From contig CAJJUK010000001.1 of assembly GCA_905195085.1 (NCBI GenBank), positions 62,001 to 126,000 of the forward strand: a stretch of 64,000 nt of DNA. Direction: 5' to 3'. A model generated the notes under the pieces. It had not been told where the DNA came from. It was given only the letters and a program-made list of their open reading frames with translations, and did not search any database. Positions within the stretch are counted from its first letter, which is position 1. Each line of letters starts with the position of its first letter. This document shows positions 1-8,218 of this stretch, piece after piece. Made by a program: the position numbers and the translations under genes. The DNA is from an uncultured Christensenella sp. Lineage in GTDB: Bacteria; Bacillota; Clostridia; Christensenellales; UBA1242.

Positions 1-210
1 GTTTCAGGTGGAACAGAAACGACAATAACAACAGAAACAGTCATTCTTGTTTCTAATGAGCCTGTGATTATCAAGGAAAATTATCCTGTCATAAAGGGGG
101 TGGTGATTGTTGCAAAAGGTGCAGAAAACTTTTCAATTAAGATGGACATCTTAGAAGCTGTTGAAACTGTCTTGGAAGTTGACAGTGGCAATATAACAAT
201 TCTTTCATAA
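1..210 (+). CDS. spoIIIAG: Stage III sporulation protein AG, C-terminal fragment
   Basis: The window opens inside this gene; frame 1 is open from base 1 to a TAA at 208-210 (69 residues visible). The end of the protein reads ...VIKGVVIVAKGAENFSIK..., the pattern of the SpoIIIAG C-terminus, in which a YscJ/FliF-like ring domain closes with a short strand-rich segment. SpoIIIAG forms part of the channel joining mother cell and forespore during engulfment. It lies 13 bp ahead of spoIIIAH, as in the standard spoIIIA operon, so the rest of that operon should be upstream of the window. The identification leans on both sequence and gene order. Confidence 0.88.
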   Translation, partial: VSGGTETTITTETVILVSNEPVIIKENYPVIKGVVIVAKGAENFSIKMDILEAVETVLEVDSGNITILS

Positions 211-223
211 AAGGAGATAAAAC

Positions 224-691
224 ATGAAAAAAAGAACAAAAATCATCATTCTTTCACTTATGATTGTCCTCTTGGGAGTGACAGGATATTTGAACATTGT
301 TTTGAACAATTCAATCAAAGAAACAAACACTGGTGTGACGACAACAAGTTATTTCACATCTTATCGCAATGACAGAGAAAGCACTCGCGATCAAGAAATT
401 TTGTATTATGATGCAATCATTGACAGTGCATCATCAACAGAAGCGGCAATTGCTGCAGCAGAACAAGCAAAACTTGACCTTATTGAAACAATGGAAAAAG
501 AACTTGCTGTTGAAGGACTCATCAAAGCACAAGGATTTTCTGATTGTGTGATTGCAATTTCTGACACAAAAGTTAATGTTGTTGTCAAGAGCACAACACT
601 TACAGAAAATGAAGTTGCTCAAATTTCAACAATTGTCAAAGAACAACTTGGCACAGAACTTAAAAATATTGTGATAATTCCAGCAGAATAA
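224..691 (+). CDS. spoIIIAH: Stage III sporulation protein AH
   Basis: 155 residues. A basic N-terminus is followed by one membrane segment (about residues 6-28), a linker, and a C-terminal domain with a helix rich in Ala and Glu (EAAIAAAEQAK) and the strand pattern of the SpoIIIAH/YscJ ring fold. In spore formers SpoIIIAH sits in the mother-cell membrane and binds forespore SpoIIQ across the intermembrane space. It follows spoIIIAG directly with an AAGGAG site before the ATG. The protein is shorter than the Bacillus homologue (about 218 residues), the difference being in the linker. With spoIVB at 35 kb it supports a spore-forming host. Confidence 0.9.
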   Translation: MKKRTKIIILSLMIVLLGVTGYLNIVLNNSIKETNTGVTTTSYFTSYRNDRESTRDQEILYYDAIIDSASSTEAAIAAAEQAKLDLIETMEKELAVEGLIKAQGFSDCVIAISDTKVNVVVKSTTLTENEVAQISTIVKEQLGTELKNIVIIPAE

Positions 692-750
692 TTTGCAAAA
701 TGTTATAACTTATGATAAAATATCTTTGTTATTAACACAAGGAGAAGGTT

Positions 751-1119
751 ATGGCAGTAAAAAACCAAGACACCAATAATGGAAAAATCACTTTGGACAG
801 AAAAATTCTTGTTTCAATCATAAATCTGGCTGCAAAGGAAATCAATGGCGTTGAGAGTGTGACAAATTCCGCTCGTCCATGGTATAAAAAACTTTTCAAT
901 CGTTATGACGACGGGGTGGAAATCAAATTTGAGAAAAATGGAGCACTCACTGTTGATGTTTATATCAATATCTACATTGGATTCAGCGTTCCGGACATTG
1001 CATACAGAGTTCAAGAAAACATCAGAAACTCACTTGCAACAATGGTTGCATTGAAACCACTCAAAATCAACATTCATGTCATCAATGTGGAATGTGACAA
1101 AGAGGTGGAAAATGCGTAA
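751..1119 (+). CDS. Asp23/YloU family envelope stress protein
   Basis: 122 residues of the Asp23 (DUF322) family: the segment ISIINLAAKEINGVESV and the later VYINIYIGFSVPDIAYRVQENIRNSL are typical. Family members are small alkaline-shock proteins, often tethered near the membrane and linked to envelope homeostasis. The ATG follows an AAGGAG site. In Bacillus the homologue yqhY lies between accC and nusB, and here too the gene runs straight into nusB, whose start overlaps its last codons. The precise role is unknown. Confidence 0.88.
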   Translation: MAVKNQDTNNGKITLDRKILVSIINLAAKEINGVESVTNSARPWYKKLFNRYDDGVEIKFEKNGALTVDVYINIYIGFSVPDIAYRVQENIRNSLATMVALKPLKINIHVINVECDKEVENA

Positions 1120-1492
1120 CGACGCACGTGAGAATGCCTTTAAATTGATTTTTGAAAGTTTGTTTCATGAATACGACGAACAACTTTCCAAGGGAAATTT
1201 GACTGTCTTGAAAAAAGAAGATGACAACAAGTTTTTTGAAGATATAATGAAGAACTTCAACGAACATAAAAAATTTCTCAAAGAAGAAATTGAAAAACAT
1301 CTGAAAAATTTTGAATATGACAGACTTTTTAAAATCGATTTGGCAATAATATATCTTGCAGTCACAGAAATCAAATTTTGTGAAACTCCTAAGGCTGTTG
1401 CAATCAATGAAGCACTGGAACTTGCAAAAAAATATAGCACAGAGAAATCTTCAAAATTTATTAATGGACTAGTTTCTGCCATAGTCAATTAG
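1112..1492 (+). CDS. nusB: Transcription antitermination factor NusB
   Basis: 126 residues. NusB binds boxA RNA with NusE (S10) and supports antitermination on rRNA operons. The chosen ATG at 1112 follows a GAGGTGG site and gives the usual start (MRNDARENAFKLIFES); the longer open frame from 1076 lies inside asp23 and is not needed. The C-terminal segment with PKAVAINEALELAKKYSTEKSSKFINGLV is the NusB signature. The start overlaps the asp23 stop by 8 bp, implying coupled translation. Confidence 0.93.
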   Translation: MRNDARENAFKLIFESLFHEYDEQLSKGNLTVLKKEDDNKFFEDIMKNFNEHKKFLKEEIEKHLKNFEYDRLFKIDLAIIYLAVTEIKFCETPKAVAINEALELAKKYSTEKSSKFINGLVSAIVN

Positions 1493-1498
1493 AAATAG

Positions 1499-2686
1499 AT
1501 GTCAAATTCAAATTTTACTTTAACAGTAACAAAATTCAACACAATAATAAGGGATATTTTCAACGCCGAAGAGTTGCTCCACAATGTCAAGATTGCTGGG
1601 GAAGTCTTTGGCGTTTCTCTTTCCAAAACTGCTGTTTATTTTTCCATTAAAGACGAGGCAAGTTCTTTGCCTTGTGTTTGTTTTTATGGCGAACTTGCAA
1701 AAGACATCAAAGAAGGCGACATGGTCGTCGTTACAGGAAGTCCAAATTATTACGCAAAAAGCGGAAGATTCAATTTTGTTGTAAATAAGATTGAACCGTT
1801 TGGACAAGGACTTTTGTATCAAAGATTCTTGCTTTTGAAAGAGCAACTCGAAAAAGAGGGTTTGTTTGACCAATCACACAAAAAACCAATTCCTACAAAC
1901 GTTAAGAGAATTGGAGTTGTGACATCAAAAGATGGAGCAGTCATTCAAGATATCAAAAATGTGACATGGAGAAGAAACCCTGGAATTGACATTGTGCTTT
2001 ATGACACCAAAGTTCAAGGAAACGGAGCCGAAAGAGAAATTGCTGAGGGGATTAAATTCTTTTCTGAATATGACAATGTTGATGTTGTCATTGTTGCTCG
2101 TGGGGGTGGAAGTCTGGAAGATTTGTCGGCATACAACACTGAACTTGTTGCTCGTGCAACTTATGATTGCAAAAAGCCGATTGTGTCAGCTGTTGGACAT
2201 GAGACCGATTTCACAATCATAGACTTTGTTTCTGACCTTAGAGCGCCAACACCGAGTGCTGCGGCAGAGCTTTTGGCAAAAGACACAAAGTCGCACAAAA
2301 TGGCATTAAAGAAGGATATATCGCGTCTTTCTCGAAACATTGACACCTACATTGCAGACAAAACATTGCAATTTCAAGGAACAAAAAACATCATTGTTTC
2401 AATGGTTGAAGATATGGTGGCAGATAAGAAACTGCAGATTGAGAAACTGACGAATCAAATATCAAGCAAGTTGAATGAATTTGTTGTTAAGAGAGATTAT
2501 GAACTCAAACTCAAACTTGCCACATTAAAGAAACTTAATCCGCTTGACATATTGTCACAAGGATATGCTAAAATAGAACAAAATGGAAAACCAATCGGAC
2601 TGGCAAAAAACGTTGACTTTGGCAGTCAAATTGAAATCAACTTTTCAGATGGCTGTGTTAAAGCAATGCCACAAAATAAGGAGTGA
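1499..2686 (+). CDS. xseA: Exodeoxyribonuclease VII large subunit
   Basis: 395 residues, the normal family length. The N-terminal OB-fold (about 1-100) is followed by the catalytic domain with GVVTSKDGAVIQDI, the RGGGSLEDL motif and SAVGHETDFTIID, then a coiled-coil region and a C-terminal GYAKI segment. ExoVII degrades single-stranded DNA in both directions and is assembled with several XseB subunits. The ATG lies 6 bp after nusB with little ribosome binding site of its own, so translation is probably coupled. xseB follows 3 bp downstream. Confidence 0.96.
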   Translation: MSNSNFTLTVTKFNTIIRDIFNAEELLHNVKIAGEVFGVSLSKTAVYFSIKDEASSLPCVCFYGELAKDIKEGDMVVVTGSPNYYAKSGRFNFVVNKIEPFGQGLLYQRFLLLKEQLEKEGLFDQSHKKPIPTNVKRIGVVTSKDGAVIQDIKNVTWRRNPGIDIVLYDTKVQGNGAEREIAEGIKFFSEYDNVDVVIVARGGGSLEDLSAYNTELVARATYDCKKPIVSAVGHETDFTIIDFVSDLRAPTPSAAAELLAKDTKSHKMALKKDISRLSRNIDTYIADKTLQFQGTKNIIVSMVEDMVADKKLQIEKLTNQISSKLNEFVVKRDYELKLKLATLKKLNPLDILSQGYAKIEQNGKPIGLAKNVDFGSQIEINFSDGCVKAMPQNKE

Positions 2687-2689
2687 TTT

Positions 2690-2893
2690 ATGAGTTACGA
2701 AGAAGCAATAAAGGAAATGGAAGAAATAATTGAAAAACTTGAGAATGAGCAATTGCCGTTGAAGAAAGCACAAGAACTTTTTGAGCGTGCAAGCGAACTC
2801 GCAAAATTCTCTCAAGAAGAACTTTCCAAAACAACAGGAAAATTATATCAAATCAAGAAAGAACTTGACCAAATCACAGAGGAGGAAGTATGA
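2690..2893 (+). CDS. xseB: Exodeoxyribonuclease VII small subunit
   Basis: 67 residues of the XseB family: SYEEAIKEMEEIIEKLE near the N-terminus, then an all-helical body (LFERASELAKF). It binds the coiled coil of XseA to form the active exonuclease. An AAGGAG site precedes the ATG. Its TGA overlaps the proS ATG (ATGA), tying prolyl-tRNA synthetase expression to it. In Bacillus ispA/dxs follow xseB; here proS takes that place. Confidence 0.95.
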   Translation: MSYEEAIKEMEEIIEKLENEQLPLKKAQELFERASELAKFSQEELSKTTGKLYQIKKELDQITEEEV

Positions 2894-4620
2894 AAATAAG
2901 CAAACTTGTTGGAGAACGACTGAAAGATGCTCCAAACAATGCAACATTAAAAAGTCACATTTTACTTTTGCGTGCGGGCTACATAAAACAAGTCAGCACA
3001 GGAATTTTTTCTTTGCTTCCACCAGCACAAAGAGTAAACTTGAAAATTCAAAACATTATCAGAGAAGAAATGAACAATCTTGGTGGGCAAGAAGTTCTTT
3101 TCCCTGTTGTTATGCCACGCGAACTTTGGGAAATGTCTGGAAGATACGGAACAATTCAAGAAGAACTTTTGCGTTTTAAAGACAGAAATGGACATGACAT
3201 GGTTTTGGGTATGACTCATGAAGAAGCAGCTGTTCATATGGCTTTGAACACCATCAAAAGTTATGATCAATTGCCTTTTATGATTTATCAAATTCAAACA
3301 AAATACAGAGATGAAGCAAGACCACGTGGTGGACTTATCAGAGTGAGAGAGTTCACAATGAAAGACGCATACTCATTTCACACATCACAGGAAGATTTGG
3401 AAAACTTCTACAAAAAAGTGTATGACGCTTATGTCAGAATCTATAAAAGAATTGGATTTAAAAACTTTATATCTGTCAAGAGTGACAGTGGCATGATGGG
3501 TGGAAAGGTTGCTGATGAATTTATGGCTGTGACAGATTCTGGGGAAGATAGACTTGTGCTTTGCTCTGAATGTAACTACAGCAGCAATATGGAAGTTGCA
3601 GATTCAATCAAAGATGAAAATGACGGACAGATGACAGGGGAAATGGAAGAAGTTTTCACTGGCAATGCTCACACTATTGAAGAGGTTTGTGCCTTCCTTG
3701 AAACTGATTCAAAGCACACTGCAAAAGCTGTTTGTTATCAAACATTAGATGAAAGACTTGTCGTAGCTTTTCTTCGTGGAGACTGTGACGTGAACGAAAC
3801 AAAGTTGAAAAAACTTGTTCAAAGTGAATTATATCCTGTTGAAGTGGAAAAATATGGATTGGAAGCGGGAAACATTGGTTGCGTAAACTTGAATGTTCCA
3901 GAAAATTCTTTTGTGTTCTTTGATGAAACTTTGAAGGGATTGGGAAGTTTTGTTACTGGAGCAAATAAAAAAGACTTCCACTTGAAAAATGTAAGCATTT
4001 CAAGAGATGTCAAAGTTGACAAATTTGTGAATATCTCTCTGGTTAGAGAAGGTGATTTGTGCCCAGTTTGTCATAAGCCTTTGCATTTAAGCCGTGGTAT
4101 TGAAATTGGCAACATTTTCCAACTCGGAACAAAATACACAAAACCTATGGGAATGAAAATAACAATGCCAGACGGAACCGTGAAAGAACCTATCATGGGC
4201 TGTTACGGAATTGGTGTTGGAAGATGTCTTGCAAGCATTATCGAAGAAAAAGCAGATGATAAGGGACTTATTTGGCCAATGACAATTGCACCTTGGCAAG
4301 TTCATTTCTGCCCAATCAGATTGGATAACGAAAATGTCAGTGCGGTTGCAGACGAACTCTACAAAAAGATGGAAAATGCAGGCATTGAAGTTTTGTTTGA
4401 TGACAGGAATATTTCTGCAGGAATCAAACTTACTGACAGCGAACTTATGGGTATGCCAATTAGGGTTGTTATAAGTCCAAAAACACTGGCAAACGGAACA
4501 GCAGAAGTCACAGTCAGAGGAGAAGAAGGCGAACCTCTGTTTATCCCAATAGCAGACTTAATTCCAGAACTTAAAGTCATGATTCAAGATGAGATTGATG
4601 AAATTGAGAAATCTTTATAA
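2890..4620 (+). CDS. proS: Prolyl-tRNA synthetase, bacterial type with editing insert
   Basis: 576 residues, the length of the bacterial (type 1) ProRS. Class II core: motif 1 region around HILLLRAGYIKQVSTGIFSLLP, motif 2 with TKYRDEARPRGGLIRVREF, motif 3 with GCYGIGVGRCLASIIEE. A YbaK-like editing insertion lies between motifs 2 and 3 (about residues 235-390), and the C-terminal anticodon-binding domain spans about 470-576. It charges tRNA-Pro in the cytoplasm and hydrolyses misacylated Ala-tRNA-Pro. The ATG overlaps the xseB stop by 4 bp. Confidence 0.97.
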   Translation: MKISKLVGERLKDAPNNATLKSHILLLRAGYIKQVSTGIFSLLPPAQRVNLKIQNIIREEMNNLGGQEVLFPVVMPRELWEMSGRYGTIQEELLRFKDRNGHDMVLGMTHEEAAVHMALNTIKSYDQLPFMIYQIQTKYRDEARPRGGLIRVREFTMKDAYSFHTSQEDLENFYKKVYDAYVRIYKRIGFKNFISVKSDSGMMGGKVADEFMAVTDSGEDRLVLCSECNYSSNMEVADSIKDENDGQMTGEMEEVFTGNAHTIEEVCAFLETDSKHTAKAVCYQTLDERLVVAFLRGDCDVNETKLKKLVQSELYPVEVEKYGLEAGNIGCVNLNVPENSFVFFDETLKGLGSFVTGANKKDFHLKNVSISRDVKVDKFVNISLVREGDLCPVCHKPLHLSRGIEIGNIFQLGTKYTKPMGMKITMPDGTVKEPIMGCYGIGVGRCLASIIEEKADDKGLIWPMTIAPWQVHFCPIRLDNENVSAVADELYKKMENAGIEVLFDDRNISAGIKLTDSELMGMPIRVVISPKTLANGTAEVTVRGEEGEPLFIPIADLIPELKVMIQDEIDEIEKSL

Positions 4621-4632
4621 AGGAGTTTGATA

Positions 4633-5166
4633 ATGGTTAAAATCAAAACTAAATTGGACGAAAATGCAACCAAAGAAATCACAAATTTCCAAATGAAAAA
4701 AATTTGGTGGCTATATTTGTTGTTTTCACTGATATTCATTTTGTTGGGTGCGCTTACGATAATCGAAGACCCAGGAATGATTGCAACTGCGGTTGTGTTT
4801 ATTGTCATTGGAGTTTTGTTTACACCATTATGCATATTGCTGACTAAGGGAATTTCAAAAAGTAATAACAATTTATCCCCATTGCTTAAAGATGAAATTG
4901 TTGAGACTTACAGATTTGATGATAACAAGTTCACAATTGAGCAAACCAAGGGTGACACTTTTAAATCTTTCACAGAAAGTGAATATTCATACATCCACAT
5001 GGTCAGAGAAACTGACAAATATTGGCTTCTTTATATTTCAACATCTCAAGTTCATCTTCTTCCAAAAGACAAAATCACAGAAGGTTCAGTTGGGGAATTA
5101 AATGATATTTTCAAACAAAAACTTAAGAATAAATTTTTTGCATATAATAAGAAAGAAAAAAAATAA
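4633..5166 (+). CDS. Membrane protein with YcxB-like C-terminal domain
   Basis: 177 residues from the ATG at 4633, which has an AAGGAG site 7 bases upstream; the in-frame TTG at 4627 is too close to that site. Two membrane helices (about 26-48 and 54-77) are followed by a soluble domain whose ESEYSYIHMVRETDKYWLLYIS...HLLPKDKI pattern resembles the YcxB-like domain, a PH-like beta domain on the cytoplasmic face of many Firmicute membrane proteins. Function unknown. It is 6-12 bp downstream of proS and probably co-transcribed. Confidence 0.6.
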   Translation: MVKIKTKLDENATKEITNFQMKKIWWLYLLFSLIFILLGALTIIEDPGMIATAVVFIVIGVLFTPLCILLTKGISKSNNNLSPLLKDEIVETYRFDDNKFTIEQTKGDTFKSFTESEYSYIHMVRETDKYWLLYISTSQVHLLPKDKITEGSVGELNDIFKQKLKNKFFAYNKKEKK

Positions 5167-5228
5167 TAAAAAATTGAAAAATGTTTAACAAAATAATATA
5201 AGGAATCTATATAAAAGAGGTGAATTAT

Positions 5229-6257
5229 ATGGAAAAAGAAAAGTATATAATCACAGGAGCAACAGGTCACATTGGAAATGTTCTGGCAAGAAAACTTTGC
5301 AAGCAGAATAAAGATGTAACTGCATTTGTTTTGCCAAATGAAGATTTGACACCAATTAAAAATTTGAATTTGAAAATTGTTTATGGTGACGTCACTGACA
5401 GAGAAGCGGTTTTCAAATTGATTGAAAAAAATTCCATTGTGATGCATTTGGCTGGAATCATTGATATAGGAACAATGCAAGAAGAAATCATTAGAAAAGT
5501 CAATGTGGAAGGGACAAAAAATGTCGTTGATGCTTGTGTTGAAAATCAAGCAAAAAAATTGATATATCTCAGCACCGTTCACATCATCGACCCACAAAAT
5601 GAAGGAGATATTCTTGTTGAACCAACTGTCTTTGACAAAAATAAGGTTGTGGGGAATTATGCAAAAACAAAATTGGAAGCAACAAAATACATCTTTGATG
5701 CTTGCAAAGAAAAAGGGCTGAAAGCATCTGTTTTGTATCCTTCCGGTGTTTTGGGACCTTATGATTACAAAATTTCCGAACTTGGCCAAGTCATTTTGGA
5801 TTATATGAATCACAAACTTATTGCCTATGTCAAAGGCGGATATAACTTTGTCGATGTCAGAGATGTCGTTGATGCTGCAGTGAATGCAGTAACTATGGGG
5901 CGTGACGGTGAAGGTTATATTGTCAGTGGTCGTGCTGTTGACTTGAAAGAACTTCTAAGCATAATCAACAAGAAACTAGGGCGCAAAAGACTTCCTCCAA
6001 AGATTGCATTGTGGTTTGTGAGAATGTTTGCAGGGTTAAGCAATTTGTATTACAAAATGAGAAAAAAGAAACCTGTCTTTTCAAAATATTCACTCTATAC
6101 TTTGAATGTAAATCACAATTTCAGCAATGAAAAAGCAAAGAAAGAACTCAAGTTCAAACCAAGAGATGTTGTTGAAAGTGTGAATGATTCAGTTGATTGG
6201 TTCATCAAGAATAAGCCAGAACTTGTCAACTTCAAAAAACTCAACATAGACAAATAA
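5229..6257 (+). CDS. NAD-dependent epimerase/dehydratase (extended SDR)
   Basis: 342 residues starting at the ATG after AGAGGTG. The N-terminal TGATGHIGNVLARKL is the glycine-rich nucleotide-binding loop of extended short-chain dehydrogenases; GDVTDREAV, HLAGIID, and the catalytic YAKTKLEAT (YxxxK) follow. The pattern is close to the dihydroflavonol-reductase/3-beta-HSD-like branch, which includes many uncharacterised bacterial enzymes. A C-terminal hydrophobic stretch (KIALWFVRMFAGLSNLYY) could peripherally contact the membrane. Substrate cannot be read from the sequence. Neighbours give no pathway clue. Confidence 0.85.
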   Translation: MEKEKYIITGATGHIGNVLARKLCKQNKDVTAFVLPNEDLTPIKNLNLKIVYGDVTDREAVFKLIEKNSIVMHLAGIIDIGTMQEEIIRKVNVEGTKNVVDACVENQAKKLIYLSTVHIIDPQNEGDILVEPTVFDKNKVVGNYAKTKLEATKYIFDACKEKGLKASVLYPSGVLGPYDYKISELGQVILDYMNHKLIAYVKGGYNFVDVRDVVDAAVNAVTMGRDGEGYIVSGRAVDLKELLSIINKKLGRKRLPPKIALWFVRMFAGLSNLYYKMRKKKPVFSKYSLYTLNVNHNFSNEKAKKELKFKPRDVVESVNDSVDWFIKNKPELVNFKKLNIDK

Positions 6258-6305
6258 ATTTTCACTGTTTGTCCTAAACAAAAGCAATTCAAAATATAAT
6301 AAAAT

Positions 6306-6935
6306 ATGAAGAAAAACAATCTAAGGTGGGCATTTAAGACACTTATTCTCTCCATATTTCTATCTATTGTGTTCAGTGTTGTGTCACAAAGCCTTTTTCC
6401 AAATCTATCAATTTTTCTTTCACTTTTTATCATTGCGTTTTTCATTGTTGTCAGTGTAATTTTTGACATGATAAGCGTCGCAGTGACATCAATCAAGATT
6501 GAACAGATTGAAAAATATTCCAAACAAAAGGGCTATCAAACGGCAATTAAGCTTTGTCAAAACACAGAAAAGGTTTCTTCATTTTGCGGAGATGTTGTGG
6601 GTGACATTTGCGGAATCTTGAGTGGTGCAGGGGGTGTCAGTCTTGTTCTTAATATGCATCTGCAAGATGAAACAATTTATTTCATTGTGACTTGTGTTGT
6701 CAGTGCATTGATTGCAGGATTGACAATTTTCGGGAAAGCAGTCATGAAAGGATATTCTGTTGATAAGTGTGAAAATGTCGTCATGAAAACAGCAAGCATA
6801 ATGGAAACATCTCCGCTGGCATTGATAAAAGGGATTAAGTTCAGAAAAAATAAAGTTGGAAATAAAAACAAGAGTAATGATTTTGATGATAAAAGCAAAA
6901 AATCAGAAAATGCTGAAAAAATTTTGAAAAAATGA
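6306..6935 (+). CDS. DUF21-like (CNNM/CorB transmembrane domain) membrane protein
   Basis: 209 residues with about four hydrophobic segments (10-30, 36-60, 100-118, 128-150). The stretch FDMISVAVTSIKIEQI ... SSFCGDVVGDICGILSG resembles the DUF21/CNNM transmembrane domain of CorB/CorC-type magnesium and cobalt efflux proteins, but the CBS-pair and CorC-HlyC domains normally following it are absent; a short Lys/Asn-rich tail takes their place. No Shine-Dalgarno precedes the ATG; a TATAAT ends 5 bases before it, so the mRNA may be leaderless. Function inferred only by resemblance. Confidence 0.5.
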   Translation: MKKNNLRWAFKTLILSIFLSIVFSVVSQSLFPNLSIFLSLFIIAFFIVVSVIFDMISVAVTSIKIEQIEKYSKQKGYQTAIKLCQNTEKVSSFCGDVVGDICGILSGAGGVSLVLNMHLQDETIYFIVTCVVSALIAGLTIFGKAVMKGYSVDKCENVVMKTASIMETSPLALIKGIKFRKNKVGNKNKSNDFDDKSKKSENAEKILKK

Positions 6936-6964
6936 TTGACATAAAAATTTCATTGTGATATTAT
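6936..6964 (+). promoter_or_regulatory. SigA-type promoter of infC-rpmI-rplT
   Basis: TTGACA (6936-6941), 17-nt spacer, TATTAT (6959-6964), with a TG one base upstream of the -10. Transcription should begin near 6971, giving an infC leader of about 155 nt. Confidence 0.8.
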
Positions 6965-6970
6965 ATTGCA

Positions 6971-7125
6971 GTAAGAAAGCAGAAGTTCTCCTTCTCACCC
7001 ATCGAATTTCGTTTTGATGTGGTCAAAAATTTGAATATCTTTATTGATGATAATTTTTGATTTGTGTGATTTTTGGTAGAACTTTGCGTCCTACCAAATT
7101 TTTTATTAAAAAGGAGATTACGACA
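6971..7125 (+). ncRNA. infC leader (L20-leader type cis-regulatory RNA)
   Basis: An untranslated stretch of about 155 nt between the promoter and infC. It carries the CTCCTTCTCACC segment seen ahead of infC in many Firmicutes, and ends in an intrinsic terminator immediately before the ribosome binding site. In Firmicutes, L20 binds such leaders to shut off infC-rpmI-rplT by premature termination. The leader identity is inferred from position, motif and the attenuator; no covariance search was possible. Confidence 0.65.
7072..7104 (+). terminator. Attenuator terminator in the infC leader
   Basis: Perfect 8-bp stem TTTGGTAG (7072-7079) with CTACCAAA (7091-7098), an 11-nt loop, followed by a run of six T. 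It lies just upstream of the infC ribosome binding site (AAGGAG at 7111-7116), the position expected of an attenuator. Confidence 0.82.
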
Positions 7126-7638
7126 ATTTTTAAGGAATTATTGATCAATGATCAAATCACTTCAAAAGAAGTTAGATTGATTGGAGAAGAAGGAGAGCAA
7201 CTTGGGGTTCTCTCAAAATCAGAAGCACAAAACATTGCTGACAAGCAAGGGTTGGATTTGGTGCTTATGTCGCCAAACGCAAATCCACCAGTTTGCAAAC
7301 TTATGGACTATGGCAAATATAAGTTTGACACAGTCAAGAAAGAAAAGGAAATTCGCAAAAATCAAAAAATAAGTGAAGTTAAAGAAATTCAACTTTCAAT
7401 GAGAATTGATGAATATCACATCAGTTTCAAACTTAAAAATGCTCAGAAGATCTTGCAAGACGGGGACAAAGTCAAAGTGTCATTGCGCATGAGAGGAAGA
7501 GAACAAGCATATTCACAAAATGCTGTTGAGATTGTGAAGAAGTTTGTCCAAGATTTGTCAGAATATGGTTCAATTGACAAAGAGCCTGTAATTATGGGCA
7601 GAAATGTCTTTGTCGTAATCAACCCTAAAAAAAGCTAA
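7126..7638 (+). CDS. infC: Translation initiation factor IF-3, AUU start
   Basis: 170 residues. The open frame continues upstream through the terminator hairpin without a sensible ATG/GTG/TTG; the IF-3 N-terminus (FKELLINDQITSKEVRLI) instead begins at an ATT (7126), 9 nt after AAGGAG. Non-canonical AUU/AUC starts are the rule for infC and let IF-3, which rejects poor start codons, repress its own synthesis. Both IF-3 domains are visible: N-domain to about residue 75 and C-domain with VKEIQLSMRIDEYHISFK. It is the first gene of the infC-rpmI-rplT operon. Confidence 0.92.
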   Translation: MFKELLINDQITSKEVRLIGEEGEQLGVLSKSEAQNIADKQGLDLVLMSPNANPPVCKLMDYGKYKFDTVKKEKEIRKNQKISEVKEIQLSMRIDEYHISFKLKNAQKILQDGDKVKVSLRMRGREQAYSQNAVEIVKKFVQDLSEYGSIDKEPVIMGRNVFVVINPKKS

Positions 7639-7658
7639 AATAAAAGGAGAAAAGGAAA

Positions 7659-7853
7659 ATGCCTAAAATGAAAACACACAGTGGTGCAAAGAAAAGATTT
7701 TCACTCACTGCAACAGGAAAAGTTAAGTATGCAAGACCAAACAAAGGTCACTTCTTGACAAACAAAAACAAAAATCGTAAAAGAAAACTCAGAAAAGGGT
7801 CTTATATTGCTGGAAAGAATGCAAGCAACATCAAGACATTGCTCTGCAAGTAA
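7659..7853 (+). CDS. rpmI: 50S ribosomal protein L35
   Basis: 64 residues, strongly basic, with the L35 start PKMKTHSGAKKRFSLTATGKVK and the NKNKNRKRKLRK run. It is a component of the large ribosomal subunit. An AAAAGGAG-type site precedes the ATG. Order infC-rpmI-rplT is conserved in bacteria. Confidence 0.97.
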   Translation: MPKMKTHSGAKKRFSLTATGKVKYARPNKGHFLTNKNKNRKRKLRKGSYIAGKNASNIKTLLCK

Positions 7854-7866
7854 TTAGGAGGGGAAA

Positions 7867-8214
7867 ATGAGAATTAAAAGAGGAGTAAACGCAGTTAAGA
7901 AGCGTAGAAAAATTTTAAAACAAGCAAAAGGTTACTTTGGAGCAAAGAGTAAACTTTACAGAACAGCAAGAGAACAAGTTATGAAGAGCGGACAATATGC
8001 TTATATTGGACGTAAACAAAAGAAGAGAGATTTCCGTGCTCTTTGGATCACAAGAATCAATGCTGCTTGCAGATTGAATGACATTTCATACAGCAGATTC
8101 ATTAACGGACTCAAGAAAGCAAATGTGACTCTTAACAGAAAAGTTCTTGCTGATATGGCTGTAAGAGAACCAGAAGCTTTTGCCAACCTTGTTGAAGTTG
8201 CTAAGAAGGCATAA
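7867..8214 (+). CDS. rplT: 50S ribosomal protein L20
   Basis: 115 residues with the L20 signature: [28 protein letters not shown], then [17 protein letters not shown] and [11 protein letters not shown]20 is required early in 50S assembly and, in Firmicutes, represses its operon by binding the infC leader. GGAGGGG-like site ahead of the ATG. Confidence 0.97.
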   Translation: MRIKRGVNAVKKRRKILKQAKGYFGAKSKLYRTAREQVMKSGQYAYIGRKQKKRDFRALWITRINAACRLNDISYSRFINGLKKANVTLNRKVLADMAVREPEAFANLVEVAKKA

Positions 8215-8218
8215 CTTC

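Noticed and set aside
7057..7125. Upstream extension of infC
   Set aside because: It would begin inside the leader and run through the terminator hairpin; IF-3 homology begins at the AUU at 7126.
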